In this document: positions 1-12,800 of the stretch, piece after piece
Numbering within the stretch: position 1 is the first letter of the stretch
Layout of the letters: the number at the start of each line of letters is the position of its first letter
Assembly: GCA_033296885.1 (NCBI GenBank)
Contig: MU863936.1
Coordinates: forward strand, 152,958 to 216,957
DNA length: 64,000 bases
From: Triangularia verruculosa
Taxonomy: Eukaryota; Ascomycota; Sordariomycetes; Sordariales; Podosporaceae
Reading direction: 5' to 3'
The notes under the pieces: generated by a model
What the model was told of the DNA's origin: nothing
Database searches by the model: none
Seen by the model: only the letters and a program-made list of their open reading frames with translations
Position numbers and translations under genes: made by a program

Positions 1-796
1 ATTTGCAGTTGCAGGCACACCTGTGTCAAACTGCCTTCCTTAATTGTTGAAATGGCCAGATTGGCGCCACCAGCCCTCAGTCGGCTGTCCTTCACCAGAT
101 GGGACAGGCACGAGCTGACTGGCAAGAATGAAAGAGAGCAGGCCGATATGTGAAAGAAGCACCGTCCCGAGAGCTTGCAACAGTACCTACCTACCTACCC
201 AAAACCAAGCTCAATCATTCTGGCAAGCAGTCGGCCTGGGTATCAATTTCCTGACCTTGGGAAGCAAAATGTGTTTAGAAAAGAGACAGATTTCAAAGGA
301 AATGAGCTTGATAGAGAGAGCCGGAATAAACCCTTTGCAAGGGTCTATCTATTGTGCTCTAGAAAGTCATGGTATCAAGGTCTACTCTATCTCCGTTTGA
401 GACTAAGATGGAAATCTGTCACTTCTCCAAACGCAGTCTCTTAGATAAATTATTGAAAAAACAAGTCTTTCCCAATATACGTGATCCCCTTTTCAGTAGC
501 CACTTTCCTACAGACGTGCAGATCCAGACCCTGAGGAACTGGAAAGCTGGGATCACGGATGTTCCGTTCTTGCAGTTAGATACACCATAGGCCCCTGCTC
601 CTGCCCATGTGGATCTGCGGCATGTTCAGAGACTTGTTTGGCATTTGGAATCTGTTCCCTCTTTTATGTCCTTGGGCCTCCAACAAGCACCAGTGGATAT
701 GTCCCTTGCTGCTGAGATCGAAGCGTCAGCAATTGTTCAGTATCTCTTTTCTAACTAAGGGTGCCAATGCCAATATAACGGATAATTCTACACGCA
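1..796. other. no gene recognised
   Basis: Only short overlapping open frames without recognisable domains or matching splice signals are visible. There is a small TACC-type simple repeat near 185-200. I see no tRNA or other RNA gene here. Confidence 0.5.
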
Positions 797-1030
797 TACG
801 CCGTGGACAAAATGATAGGTACTGCAAGCCAAGATTATACCTTTAAAATAGTAGAAATGGCCTATTCATTTTCTTCTTAGGGCCTATTACTATCTTTCAA
901 CGCACTAAGGGTATATTTTAAGGTATTATTATTATTTACTAAGGCCTATTCGTTATCTTTTAAGGCGTATCAACTGTCTTTCAATGCTTTATTCCCATTT
1001 TGCAATGCCAGTTTTTCTGTCCAGGACGTG
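797..1030 (+). repeat. TIR-bounded non-autonomous element, copy A
   Basis: This 234-bp repeat has the same length and orientation as the copy at 36761-36994. The left end (ACGCCGTGGACAAAAT from 798) and the right end (reverse complement of CACGTCCTGGACA, finishing at 1030) form imperfect terminal inverted repeats of about 30 bp. Between them lie diverged units of about 20 bp built on GGCCTATTAACTATCTTTTA. No open frame is present, so it would need a transposase in trans. I cannot see a target duplication for this copy: the flanks ACGCA and TTAAG differ, and the first TIR base is also changed. It ends about 240 bp before the start codon chosen for the NLR-like gene. Confidence 0.75.
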
Positions 1031-1272
1031 TTAAGGTAGGTAGGTCACCTTAGTCGCCAAGGCAATCAGCGAGGCTTTCCACGATCGCCACGGAACTCTC
1101 GTGATTGGCGGGCATTGATGCATCTTCAGCTGAGCCAGCTGGCACAAAACTCGACAAGGCAATACTATCAATAATCGGGTTTCCTGTTTCTTCCTCATTA
1201 ACCATCGAAAGAGTACATCGCCGTGTTATTGGATGTTTGACGTTCCAAGGGTTTTCCCTCGAATATGTCAGT

Positions 1273-4200
1273 ATGTCCTTGATACGGGCAGCCGTGACAC
1301 GATCCAAAGCGGAAGCCCGATTGAAAGATGCCCTGGGGCATTTCGAAAGAGACTTGACTCTTGATCAGCAAAAGACTTTCCGCACCTTTCGAACTCAGGC
1401 AGATCGATCGCCCCCAAATATTAGCGATGTCATGCAAATCACAGCCGAGATCGACCAGGAGGTCTCCAAAAACAACGCTTTTCGTGGACGATGTCTTGGT
1501 CCCCGATTCACCAATTTTCTTGAATCCGCTCAGAGGTTTGCGTCCATTGGAGACGTTATTCTTGGGGGATCACAGAACCTAATTGCATGTGGAGTTTGGT
1601 CTCTGGTGCGATTCAGCTTGCTTGTAAGTTTGGTGTTCTAATTATGGCCTGATACGACGGCGTTTGAGACCGCAGTACAGCTTAGGTATACTGACTTCAT
1701 GTCTAGTTAATGGCGAGCTACTCGACCTTTGTCGAGAAACTGTCGATACTACTGATGGATGCTGGGCGCTCCGCCCCTCGTTACCAAGAGATGGCGTTGC
1801 TTTATCCTCAGTCTCAAACATTACGATCGAATATGTGCGAGTATTTTACCGTCGTGGTTCGCTTCTGCCACCAGTTTGTGAAGTTTACCAAACAGTCGGT
1901 TTTCCGGCAAATGATGACATTCCTGAATGATCAAGACATCAAGAACTATCAGTCGGAGCTTGATAAGTGGGCGGTCTCGATCAAAGAAGAGGTCAGCCTT
2001 CTCAAGAGTAGAAGCATCGAGAAGCATGGATACCTCTTTCAAGCGTTCATGAAGCTAGATCAATCCCATCGACGGGAAACCACACGGATTCGAATCCTCG
2101 AATATTGTTCGACGTATGACCATCAGACTAGCTGGAAAGAAATCCGGAAAGCCGGCAACACAAATCTCCTTCAGCGCAGCACCGAGTATCGCAACTGGAG
2201 AGGCGCAAACGAGTCTTCAACACTGATCTGTCAGGGCAAGCTAGGATCTGGGAAATCTGTCCTTCTTGCTAATGTTGTTTCCGACCTCAGCCGTAACATC
2301 AGAAGTGCAAGATGTCCTATTGCGTACTTCTTTTGCCGGCATGATATTCGCGAGAGTTTAAAGGGGAAAACACTTATGGGGTCCCTTATACGGCAGCTTA
2401 TCACAAGTGTCAACGACCTTGCCAAAGCTGAGCGCCTGGTTGGTCAGGAGCATTTAACACGCATGTTGCCCACAACTGGGGTAGATTTTGAGATGGGATA
2501 CCAACTCCTACAACGGGTATTCCCTCATGGCCTAGAGGCCTACATTATCATCGATGGACTTGACGAATGCGACCAGTCTGAAAGAGAAACGGTTTACAGT
2601 CAACTCCAGGCTCTCCAGGTCGGATTTTACTTGCACGTATGTGTCTCGGTCAGGCTGGAGCCAGAAACTGCCTTGGGTGAACGAGAGCATGGCCAGCTCT
2701 TGAAAAGACGATTCTTGAGCATTCCAGAAAACAACGACGATATTGCCGATTTCATCCGTTCCGAGTTGACCAGGTGCATCGAATCTGGGAAGCTGACTCT
2801 GGGTGATCCTGCCCTCGTTCTCAAAATATTCGATGCTCTTATCAGTCGGGCTCAGGGCATGTTTCTTTGGGTGGTTCTACAGATTGCATCCCTGTGTGAT
2901 GCAAAGACCGACGCGGAAATTCATCTTGCTTTGGAAAATCTTCCAGAGGGCCTGCCTGAGACATTCTCCAGGATCCTGAGAAAGGCAACGGCAACAGAAG
3001 CCAAGAATTACCAGATTCGGGTTTTAGAGATCATCACAGCCGCCTACCGACCTCTGAATACAGAGGAGTTCCGCCTGGCTCTAAGCGTGATCCCTGGGAA
3101 TTCTGTTTGGGATCCAGCATGTCACGTCAACAACATTTATTCAGCATGTCACGTCAACAACATTTATTCAGCACTTGCGACTTGTGGAAGTCTTGTTGAG
3201 ATCGATGAAGAGTCATTTGCCGTAAGACTTATTCATCATAGTGTTGTTCAGTTTCTGTTTGGCGAGTTCCAGCAGTCCTCAACATCTGTTCTGAAGAGGG
3301 AAAGAGCTGCCCAGTCAATGGGAGATATTGTTATTACGTATCTTTCTTATGACATATTCAGATCACGGGTCTCTAGACTGGTGGCTCCCCAGATCGATGC
3401 GGTAGATGCACCGGTCAAAATCGTTGAATCGCTAGCAGTTTCACAAAACCTTCGGTCCGCGGCTGTCAAGTTGTTACAATCACACAAAAACCCCAGCTTT
3501 AATGTCGGCGAAATCCTCATAAAACATATTGGGCCACAGCCAAATGCACTCCAGCACCATTTTCACACTTACGCCAAGGAATACTGGTTGCAGCACAGCC
3601 GCTGGTTTTCATATGACAACCTAGCCATACAGGAAATGTTGCGGCGAGTTGCCACGCAAGAAATAGTGTATGCTAAAGGCGAGGCAATAGCAGATTGGGC
3701 ATTGAAGCACAGGCACGCAGGCATCCTCAAAGCATCTGTTGAGGAACCGGACTGGTTTGCTTTGGTGATCAAAGCCATCCAGGCGGAAAACGAAGAGCAA
3801 ACGACTTTCTTACTAGATGAAGACATCTTTTCTGGCTGGCTGGATCCCATTGCTCGGCGCATTTTGATGTTCAAAGCGGCCCTGGAAAGAGAAAAACCAA
3901 ATCTCGCCATCTTCAGGCTGCTCATTGAACAAACAGCTGATTTCAATGCTATAGGAGCCAGCCACATCAGCAGCCTTCTGAGTGTCGCTATTAAGGAACT
4001 AGCCATAGCTAACCTTCTCGAATCTCACATGGAACACATAGTTGCTAGGAGGCTCGGTACCTACATCGACGCGCAGGACAAAGAAGGAAAAACCATATTA
4101 CACAAGGCTATACATTTAGGCTGGCACAAACTTGCCATGTCACTTTTAGATGCAGGGGCTTCGATTCACATAAGGGCAGCGAGCGGCGAGACGCCATTGT

Positions 4201-4865
4201 TCCCTGCGGTGGAAATAGGATGGAATGACATAGTTTCGATCTTACTCGAAAAGGGTGCAACCTGCTGTATTTCCGATATCAACGGTACCACGCCGCTAAT
4301 GATAGCCGCTCACCAGAGACATGCGTCCACCATGGCGTTGCTCTTGTCTCATGGGGCGGATCCATGGACCGTTGACAACAACCAGCAGACAGCGTTGATA
4401 AAGGTTATATGTGGCCATGAAAAATATTCGGCAGCGGAGTGTGCTGAACTGCTCTTGAAGAAAGGGGACTTCGCTCAAACCGACTCGGTAGACAGACATG
4501 GGCGCACAGCATTCTCGTATGCTGCTGAGCATGGTTCCATCTGGACCATAAGAGTCCTTCATAAAAGGGGATCAAGAGTGAATCTTGCAGATTCAAAGGA
4601 TCAGACGCCTCTATCATATGCTGCCCAGAAAGGTCATAAACTGATCGTGGAATTTCTCTTAACCCATGGGGCCAATGTTGCGGTGAAAGACGAGGCAGGT
4701 ATGACACCAGAAGAATGGGCTTACAACAATGGCCATCTCGAGATCTATCAAATGATCAAGGATCGCAGCAGTCAAGAGCCTCAACCGAACCAAAGAGTGT
4801 TGAGAGATGAGAGGTGGCCGCCTACTCCGGAGGTCCATGTGCGCGAGGTTGAAGAGGACTGTTAA
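1273..4865 (+). CDS. NLR-like STAND protein: DUF7708-type N-terminus, NACHT, ankyrin repeats
   Basis: Predicted cytosolic signal-transducing NTPase of the fungal NLR class; such proteins act in non-self recognition and regulated cell death, but no function is shown here. Exons are 1273-1623 and 1707-4865 (1169 aa), with an 83-nt phase-0 intron (GTAAGT...TCTAG). The start is the first in-frame ATG after an upstream in-frame stop near 1102. The N-terminus carries the GSQN-ACGVWSLVRF stretch I associate with DUF7708. The NACHT region shows a Walker A motif GKLGSGKS near residue 294 and a Walker B motif IIIDGLDECD near residue 397. About seven ankyrin repeats occupy roughly residues 905-1145, with motifs such as GETPLFPA and QTPLSYAAQKGH. 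A 27-bp unit is duplicated in tandem in the middle. A TIR element lies directly upstream. The family assignment is firm; the ligand and the effector partner are unknown. Confidence 0.88.
3116..3169 (+). repeat. perfect 27-bp tandem duplication inside the NLR gene
   Basis: Two identical 27-bp units (3116-3142 and 3143-3169) encode the nine-residue ACHVNNIYS twice in a row. The frame is kept. The repeat lies between the NACHT and ankyrin regions. Confidence 0.95.
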
Positions 4866-5580
4866 TAAACAACGATCTGCCCCATAGATGATTTATTTAT
4901 GTAGCTTCGATGTCCGTTTTCGCTGTGTCGGGGTCTTCCTACGGTATGCTCAGTGTGGACAGATAATCTAGAGAGTGGGCACCATTCACATAGTTCAAAA
5001 TACAGCCGAGTGTTGTAGGAGTAGTAGATACACCTTAAAGATAGCCAAAAGGCTTTTAAAGTAAGGGCTCTCTTTTCGATGCCTGTTTACTACTTACCTT
5101 ACCTATCTTTTGAAGCCTTTCTTTCGTGTAGCAATCTCTCTGTGTTGGACTAGGTATCTGAATCGATACCCATTATCATGTAGCGTTTAGCATGAGACTT
5201 TCTGAGAAAGACGTGAAAGTCCCGGTGTTGAAGTTTCGTTCAGAGTCTTCGACACTTAACCGTGTAAGATAAAAAGGGTCCTCAGCACTCGGTCATATAC
5301 CTACCTATCTATATGAGATCAAGCACACCGACTTTGGTTTCGAGACTGACACATTATCATACATATCTTTGATAGTTGATAGGCAGGAATGCGCAGCTTG
5401 TGGATTCACAGCCAGTAAATCTCAGCAAAATAGGATATAGGGCATTTTCTCCCGGCTTAATACCTTAAGTTACATACTACCTTACCTTTTGCTCGTTCAA
5501 CTGGTCATTCAGGAAAATGATCCCTGCAGCAAATCGTACCTATCCCTTTCACAAACAACGCCTGCCCAAAACGATGGAAA
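4866..5580. other. intergenic, possible degenerate repeat fragment
   Basis: This separates the 3' end of the NLR-like gene from the 3' end of the MFS gene, which converge. Around 5030-5060 and 5098-5120 there are short matches to the internal unit of the TIR element (CCTTAAAGATAGCCAAAAGG and CTATCTTTTGAAGCC). They may be a decayed copy. Nothing else is recognisable. Confidence 0.4.
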
Positions 5581-7474
5581 TTACTCACCCACCTCCCGGT
5601 CCTCACTCCAGTGAATATAACTAATCACCGGCCAGCTCCAAGTGACATGCCTGATCGTCTTGCCCCAGAAATACAGCGGAATCCAGCACACCAACACCGC
5701 AGCCGAGATCGCCGCCATCGTCCCATACGCATTCTGATAACCAGCCTGCTGAACCCAAGTATTCGTATAAAACGACAGCAAAAACCCAAACAAACTCTTG
5801 AACCCCATCACAGCGAGCGTGATTTCTCCCGCCACCGGCCTGTAAGCGTCAATAACATAAACCAAGGCAACGTTCGTCCCCTGCACAATAGCAAAGTTCA
5901 CTATTTTCTCGTCAGCACTCGTTCTCCAGCATGGGGTCAGAAAAACTTACACAGCGCAATCCCCAAATTCGGCACCATCCAATGCGCCCCCTTCTCAATC
6001 CCCACCCCAAACACCACCAACCCCAACGGCGCGGTAATCATCGCCGGAATCATCGCCGGCAGCCTCATCTCGGGATCTCTAATGCCGTCGTTCCTCTTGG
6101 TGAAGTAATCCGCCACTTTGTCACCCCACCACCCACCGAGCGGGATGCCAGCCAAACTACCCACCAAAGCCGAGACAAAGCACACACCTACCTGCCAGGA
6201 CTTGAACTTGTATGTTGCCTCGTAGGCGATCTCCACGTTGGAGGTCATAGCCACCAGGAAACCAATTGTGGCGGCCTCGACGAGGGCAGCCCAGAGAACA
6301 GGAGGAAGGCATATTAGCCCGAGAGGACGAACGGTGAGTTTGAAGAAGGACTCGTGGGTGATGGTGCCGTGGAAGATTTTGAGGGTGGAGAGGTAGGAGG
6401 CTTTCTTTGGGAGAGAGGTGGAGACGCCGCGGCGGGATTCGGGGTCGGAGATGGTCGTGACGGGGTTTTTCTCGGTGGAGGAGCGCTGGTTGGGGGTGCC
6501 GGTGGAGGAGCTGTCGTCGCGGGGGGTCTCGCGGATGTAGGCTGTTTCCGGGAAGGCGAAGAAGGCGATGAGGAGGACGAGGCCGACGAGGGCGGAGGCG
6601 ACTTGGAAGATCACGCGCCAGTGGTGGTCGATTGTGATGACACTGGAAAAATGGAATGCTTAGATTTCGGTATAGGGGGAGGGTGGTTGGGAGAGGGTGC
6701 TTACCCAGAGATGATGAGACCGATGGCTACACCGACGGCGAGGAAGGAGCTGTACAAAGCCATGACGGTGCCACGCTCGTGGAGGAAGAAGATATCGGCG
6801 ATGGTGATGGGGGCGATTGTCTCGGCGGCACCGGCACCAAAGCCCATGAGGACACGGCCGGCGAGGAAACCGCCGTACGAGCGTTCAAAACAGAGCCAGA
6901 CAGCGGAGGCCTGAGATTCTTGTTAGTCACTGTCCTCTTATCTCTTCCGTGGCCCTCGACTTACAAAGTAAAGCAAATAGCTAAAGACATATGTCGGCCG
7001 ACGCCCCCACTTGTTGGCAACAGGCACCCAGAAGAAGTTTCCAATACCTTGCATGAGAGCACAGGTGGTGAAGAAGTAGGCCACCTTGGCCACAGCCTCA
7101 TGGAAGAGCTTGGGGTTTCTTCCCGGGTGAGCCCCGACGAAGAACTCCATGGTGATGTTGACCATGGCAATGGAAGGGCCAGCCGCAAGAAAGTTGCAGA
7201 TCATCATGGCCAGGCAGATGACCGTTGCCATGTAATACTTGTACCATTGCGGCCTGTGAGAGTTAGCTATATGCTGTTGTTTCGATACGGAGAACGAGGA
7301 GACATACCAGTTCAGTGGGTCATTGGGGTCTGAAGATGGCGTTGGGATCAAGATGATTTCGTTCGTGCTTTGGTCACGGAGACGAACGTTGCCGAGGGTG
7401 ACCTGTCTCTTCTTCTCAACACGGTCCCCATGATGATTGGCCTCCAGAGGGGCTGCAATATGATCCCCAGCCAT
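5581..7474 (-). CDS. MFS transporter, DHA1/HOL1-like family
   Basis: Predicted plasma-membrane proton-coupled transporter of the major facilitator superfamily, 557 aa. Exons on the minus strand are 7308-7474, 7253-6965, 6910-6705, 6642-5951 and 5900-5581. The four introns are 50-62 nt with GT-AG borders, and the phases join cleanly. Family marks are the DPNDPLNWP motif before the first membrane segment, the loop 2-3 motif NKWGRRPTY, and a long charged cytoplasmic loop (about residues 290-340) between the two six-helix halves. The substrate cannot be read from the sequence; related fungal members export drugs or import amines and ions. The start was set at the ATG at 7474. The upstream sequence looks like a 3' splice site, so a further leader exon is possible. 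Confidence 0.88.
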
Positions 7475-9875
7475 GATCTCTCCTTGCTGAGAGTTAGTAC
7501 CTGGCAAGACATGAAAGGGGGAGCCGAGCTGGTGAGATAGATATACCTGCTCAAAGACCAATATTTGACCAAGGCAATAATAAATCAGGGGCTATTGGGG
7601 CGTCCCAAATATGATGTTTGTGTTCCCTGAAGAGGATCAGGCCTCTCTTCTAGCTTCGATCCTTCGTCCAGAGTGGCGTCGGAAAAGGAGGACCTGGCAC
7701 AACAACCTAAAAGCCGAGTCGGTCAGGAGCAACTAGTGCTGCGAAGTTCTGTTATCATATACTCCTCGCTCATCCGCGCCAGGAAAAGGCCGAGACGGCT
7801 TTCCCTCACGGGCTCTTTGGGCGACTGCTACATACACAAGACCGATACAGTGACAGTGTGAGTTGTAATATGCAAAAAGACAGTTACAATCCCTGCATCT
7901 TGAATACGTCTTGGCTCGCTCCTTGGCACAGGGGAGGTCGACTTGTCGCGGCGCATTGCCCACCCACGTCCTGGACAAAATAACTGGCACTGCAAAGCGG
8001 GAATATAATATTGAAAGATGATCAAAAGGCCATGAGATAGTTAAAAGACCTTAAAAGATAGTTAAAATGCCTTAAAACATAGTTAAAAGGCTTAAAAGAT
8101 AGTTGAAAGGCCTTAAAAGATAGTTAAAATATTTTAAAAATAGTTAAAAGGCCTTGGAAGATATCGTAAATACTTTAAAAGATATTTTTACCGTGTTAAA
8201 AGATAGTAATAAGCTTAAAGAAGATAGTTAATAGGCCTTTTCTACTATTCTTAAGATGTGATCCTGACTTGCAGTACCAATTATTTTGTCTACAGCGTGC
8301 CACCCTAGCCCACCATTGCCGGTGCTGGGATCTCATGGGACTGTACCTTATGCCATCGGTTGCACTGCATGTTCCAGTGCCACCCTTGTTTAAACTCCCA
8401 ACCTGTGTTTTTATATTTGAACCACCAGAACGGCAGGCCCAACACCCGCCCATACACGGAGCTCCGAATAGCTTTGCTGGGCAGCCTTAACTCCTGAAGA
8501 GAAGACCGCGAGGAAGCATTCCGTAGCTCCGTAAGGGCTGATGGGTGAGTGTGCTCGGCGGTGAGGCAATATGGGAGTGAGCAAAAGACGATATGTTTTC
8601 TGCCCATCACAGTACCAAGCATTAATGAAACCAGCCGGTGTCTGCACGCACAGACTCGGTTCCGAATCCATCTCTGAATCTCACCGCCATGAGACAGGTT
8701 GGGGGGATGTGATGGTATAGCGGCTGATAGCTCCGTTCCAACTCCCGGGGGTGGTATAGAGTCGACGGGCCGCCCTACCACCTGGGAGACGGCTGGCTTT
8801 CCTGGTTGAGTACCTAGCAAGGGTGGTGAGAAGGGACAAGACCGAATGTTATTGCCTACCCTCCTTCGTGGCCATCTTGGGTGGCAGTTGAGCGGTTGCA
8901 GGCAAAGATGAGTAGTTGTTGGCTCATCATGGCATTGTGACTTTGCTAGAGGCTTGTGTTTGTGTTTCCTCAAGGGTCTGGGGCGCCGAGCCAGGACAAG
9001 ACTTTGAGATATATTGCCTTGTGGGTCTTGCGGACTTCCCCAACATTGGCATCTTAAGCTTATCTCAATGTCACTGTCTCCAGACGCGTTGCATGGGGTC
9101 GTGATGCTTCTCTTTGATGGCTGCTGAAAATCCCATAGCAGTTTCAAATAATGAACATGGTCCCAGACTGGTGGACTCGCGGTATTGATGCTGTACCAGA
9201 ACCATCATTATCGTCAGATGGGCACAGTTGGTGCGAATGCAGCGCCGGGTGTCCCAGTCGCCAAATCAATATACGCTGCAGTTTTGATTGCTTGGGATGC
9301 AACGACCAATTTGTGGTAAAAAAGCCCAATGCCTGGTTTGCCGTTAGTCGCTTGGGTCTTTGAGCATTCGGAACCGAGGGCTTCGGAAGGCGGGCACTAC
9401 TCGGGCACAGTGAACCCAACGAGTCTTCCTCATTTAAGGGAGGCACAGTCATGGCTTGCTCTGCCGGATCTTCAGTCGATGATCAGATGCACTCAGAGAG
9501 TTGCACCAGGATTGCCTGCCGAGCGTTTGCTGCGAAACATTAGTGGAGACCACCCACTGAGTGACGCTGTCTTCAAGCTGGCGTGCCAAGCATGGGGCCG
9601 CTGAATGGGGGAACGCGTGGCCTGGCCAGGGTCTGGGGTCGAGGTCACTGCTCTTGACAAGAGACGACGGGAGCCAAGTTGAACATCAAGTTCACTTCCT
9701 TGTCTGTCAAAAGTTACAAGTGTCGCCGACATCTGCATTTTAGCAAGCGGACATGAGCAATTGACAACCGGCTTGTTCCACCACATCTCCGTTGGCCAGT
9801 CGGTGTGCCTCAATGATGCCAGCGCTACCATGACCCAGAGTCACACCCAATTGATAGACTTCTCGCCAATCCACC
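7475..9875. other. intergenic, contains repeat copy B, no supported gene
   Basis: Divergent promoter space between the MFS gene (minus) and the transcription factor (plus), about 2.4 kb. The only structured element is the repeat at 7965-8299. A 280-codon open frame on the minus strand (8305-9147) has no domain, low-complexity composition and overlaps the repeat edge, so I do not call it a gene. Confidence 0.5.
7965..8299 (-). mobile_element. TIR-bounded non-autonomous element, copy B with target-site duplication
   Basis: This 335-bp element runs in the opposite orientation to copies A and D. The left TIR is CACGTCCTGGACAAAATAAC at 7965; the right TIR, read on the minus strand from 8299, is CACGCTGTAGACAAAATAAT. 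The five bases on each side are identical (CCACC at 7960-7964 and 8300-8304), a clear 5-bp target-site duplication. The interior is a degenerate tandem array of about eleven units near TTAAAAGATAGTTAAAAGGC. The extra length compared with the 234-bp copies comes from additional units. There is no coding capacity. Confidence 0.85.
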
Positions 9876-12800
9876 ATGTATCCCATCAGGAAACTCATCG
9901 ACCCACCAATTAATAATTCCGTGCCTCTTCACGGCCAGTCCCAGTCGGTAGTTGCTCCACCCAGCCTTCCGCTCTCGACATCAGCCGCCGGCCCTTTGAC
10001 CGGCACCGCTCTGGGTTCGGCTCCGGCCTCTTTCCCACACCCGCCTGATTCGGCCGCTTCTGCGAACTCTTCTCATTTGCAACAGCCGCAACAATCACAA
10101 CTGCGAGCCCCCCATGACAAAACACTCTCACTGTATCAATGTGCTCATTGCTTACGTCGGTATTCTCGGCCTGAGCATCTACAGGTGACACCACCTGTCT
10201 CGGACTTTTGACGTCTTCACATTGCTGATCAAGATAATGGGTTAGAGACATATAGCAACCCACACACTAGGCAAGCGGTTTGTCTGTGATGTACGTCTGG
10301 GAAGCTGTGTCAAACTTATCTCACTTTATTGATACGAGGCTGATATGCTTTGCAGATATGCTCCAAAGCTTTTGCTAGGGCAGACCTCCTCAAACGTCAC
10401 CGCGCCAACCATCAAGATGAGAGTAGCAACAAACGGAAACGCCTCAGCAGCGCGGCTCCTGGTGTCGGCCGTGTTGCACATGCTTGTCAGGCATGTGCCA
10501 AGGCTAGGGTCAAGTGTGAGGAGATGAAACCGCAAGTGCCCCTGACGATGCATCACGCATTTTCTCTGAACTCAGACTGACTCCCCCCTCTCAGATGTAC
10601 ACGATGTAAGACCCGTGGCATAACATGTGAGGTTGCGTCATCAGAAGATGCGGCAATGCATCTGCTGCACCTTTCTGCAAACGCTCATGGTTTTGAATCT
10701 CACCCGCGGGACTCATCTCCTAGCGCTTCATCATCGCAGCATCCTCACCCAACAAGTGCCGGTGAGCCCGAGTTTCAACTGCCAGCTTTGAACCCTGCCT
10801 TGAATAACTTTCCATCGTCTTCGCGATATCAACAGTCTAGTCTTGCTAGCAACTCTGTCACGCCAGATGACCGGCAGTTCAATGAAGAATCGCAACTACC
10901 AACGCCCGAGACGCTGATGGACCAAAGCAACTCGGACAACTTCAATCGCGGTCAGGTCAACTATCATAACCAAGGCCTGAATATAATGAATCCAGACATG
11001 GAGAAAGTGCCATTCTCAGACTTCCTCCGCGACGTTCTGTATGACCAGTCACTGGAAAGCTCAGCTAGAATGGAAGCACAAGGATTGGCTGTGCTCGACT
11101 TTTGCGATGATGTCAACTTGGACTTTCGAGATTTCGACTTTGGTCTTCTTAACAACTGGAATCCTGATGCCACACAAAATGTGCCTGATTCAACGAACGG
11201 TGATAATTCGGCAGAGGTGGCTGCCATGCGGTCGAAATTGGTCAAAATATGGACCGAATCTCCATGGCGGTGGGTTCCAAAGACGACGGATAGTGGTTAC
11301 ACTGAGCAATCTAACCTACCATTATTATCTAAGGATGCTCACGGAGCCATCAAACCTGACCGAGTGGTAAAGGACACACTGCATAGCTCCAACCGCGACA
11401 AGATATTGGCCATTGTTCTGAGTACATGCCGGGAAAACAGAATGGTCAACCGTGTGGCGTCTTCATTCCCGTCAGCGGACATGATGGACACCTGGATTCA
11501 CATCTTCCTGGCGGCACACATGTGTCAAGTCTCATCATGGATTCACTACGGTTCCTTCTCTATGAACCAGCAGTCTCCCGAGTGGCTTGCCATGGCCACT
11601 GCTGCTGGTGCCGTTCTCGCTCCTGTCACCACATTACGAAGATTTGGCTTTGCCCTACAAGAAGCCGTCCGTGTATCGATTCCAGGGCGATTCGAAGAAG
11701 ATAACACCAACATTGGCCTCATCGGCCCAGTCCAGGCCCTGATGCTGGTGCAAGACGTCGGTCTCTGGAGCGGAAACCGACGAAAAATGGAAATTGCAGA
11801 ATGCCATTTGTCCATACCTATCGCAATGATGCGCTACAGAGGGAAATTCACCAAGAATGCCTACCCAGACGTCATTATCCAACCCTCAGACGAAAGCAAA
11901 GTCCTCGAAGAGAAATGGAAAAAATGGTACCAGCTCGAATCATGGAAACGCCTCGTTTTCCACGTTTATCTCCGAGATGCCCAGGTGTCCATGACACAGT
12001 TCAACAACCCGTCCATGTCCTACGCCGAGTTGACGCTTCCCCTTCCGTGCTCAAGAGAACTCTGGTTCGCCAGAACAGCAGAGGAGTTTAAGATGCGGTA
12101 CTTGGAATCCCGAGCCGGCAGCGGAGAGGGCGACAATAACCGGCCCCCCTCACTAGGCGATCTATTCAGGGACATCAGACTCTTGGCCACCAACCACCAC
12201 CTCTTGGACATTCAATACGCTATCAGCATCTACCTCCACGGGTTCTGGGCGTTGATATGGGAGTACCGACAACTGAAATCCGTCTTGCTTTCCTCCTCCC
12301 CTTTCCCCTCCGACACGAACCCAGAGATTCTTTTATCTCAGAGACACACCGAACTACGACGCCAGTTGCATCTCTTCCAGTCCGTCACCAGAGGATGGCA
12401 CGAGATGCTGTCTGCTCAGGAATCGATGGTGCTGCATCTCCTGCAGATGAACCTCCACGTCTCGCTCATCGACCTCCAGCTGCTGACGGGAAAAGAAGGG
12501 GAGGACCAAGCCCGGAGGGTGTACCCCCGCCTGCAGAAGTGGTGTTTGGAGAGTAGTGACAGCCGGCAGGCGCTGTACCATGCCGGGCAGATTTTCAGGT
12601 GGGGGAGGGTGTTTCCCAAGGGCCATCTCAAGGACTTTTGGGCTATTGCTGTGCACCATGCCGCGTTGTGTATATGGACCTATGGGATCGTGGTTCGGGC
12701 GTCGTTGTCGGGGCAGAAGAAGAAGGAGAAGAATGATGGGGTTGGTGGTGGGATGATGGTGGGGGGGCCGATGTTGGTGATTGATGGGGACGGTGTTGGG

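Noticed and set aside
1105..1272. Upstream extension of the first NLR frame
   Set aside because: It is open but begins at a TTG and contains no in-frame ATG before 1273; an in-frame stop precedes it.
6354..7333. Long plus-strand frames opposite the MFS gene
   Set aside because: Antisense shadows: glycine/glutamate-rich translations of the complementary strand of a well-supported transporter.
7965..8299. Regular short repeats considered as a CRISPR array or minisatellite
   Set aside because: Units are contiguous and diverged with no unique spacers, and the array is enclosed by TIRs and a 5-bp duplication, so it is part of a transposable element.
8305..9147. 280-codon open frame on the minus strand
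   Set aside because: It overlaps the region next to repeat copy B, is rich in Pro, Arg, His and Cys as expected of antisense-like chance frames, and has no domain or splice context.
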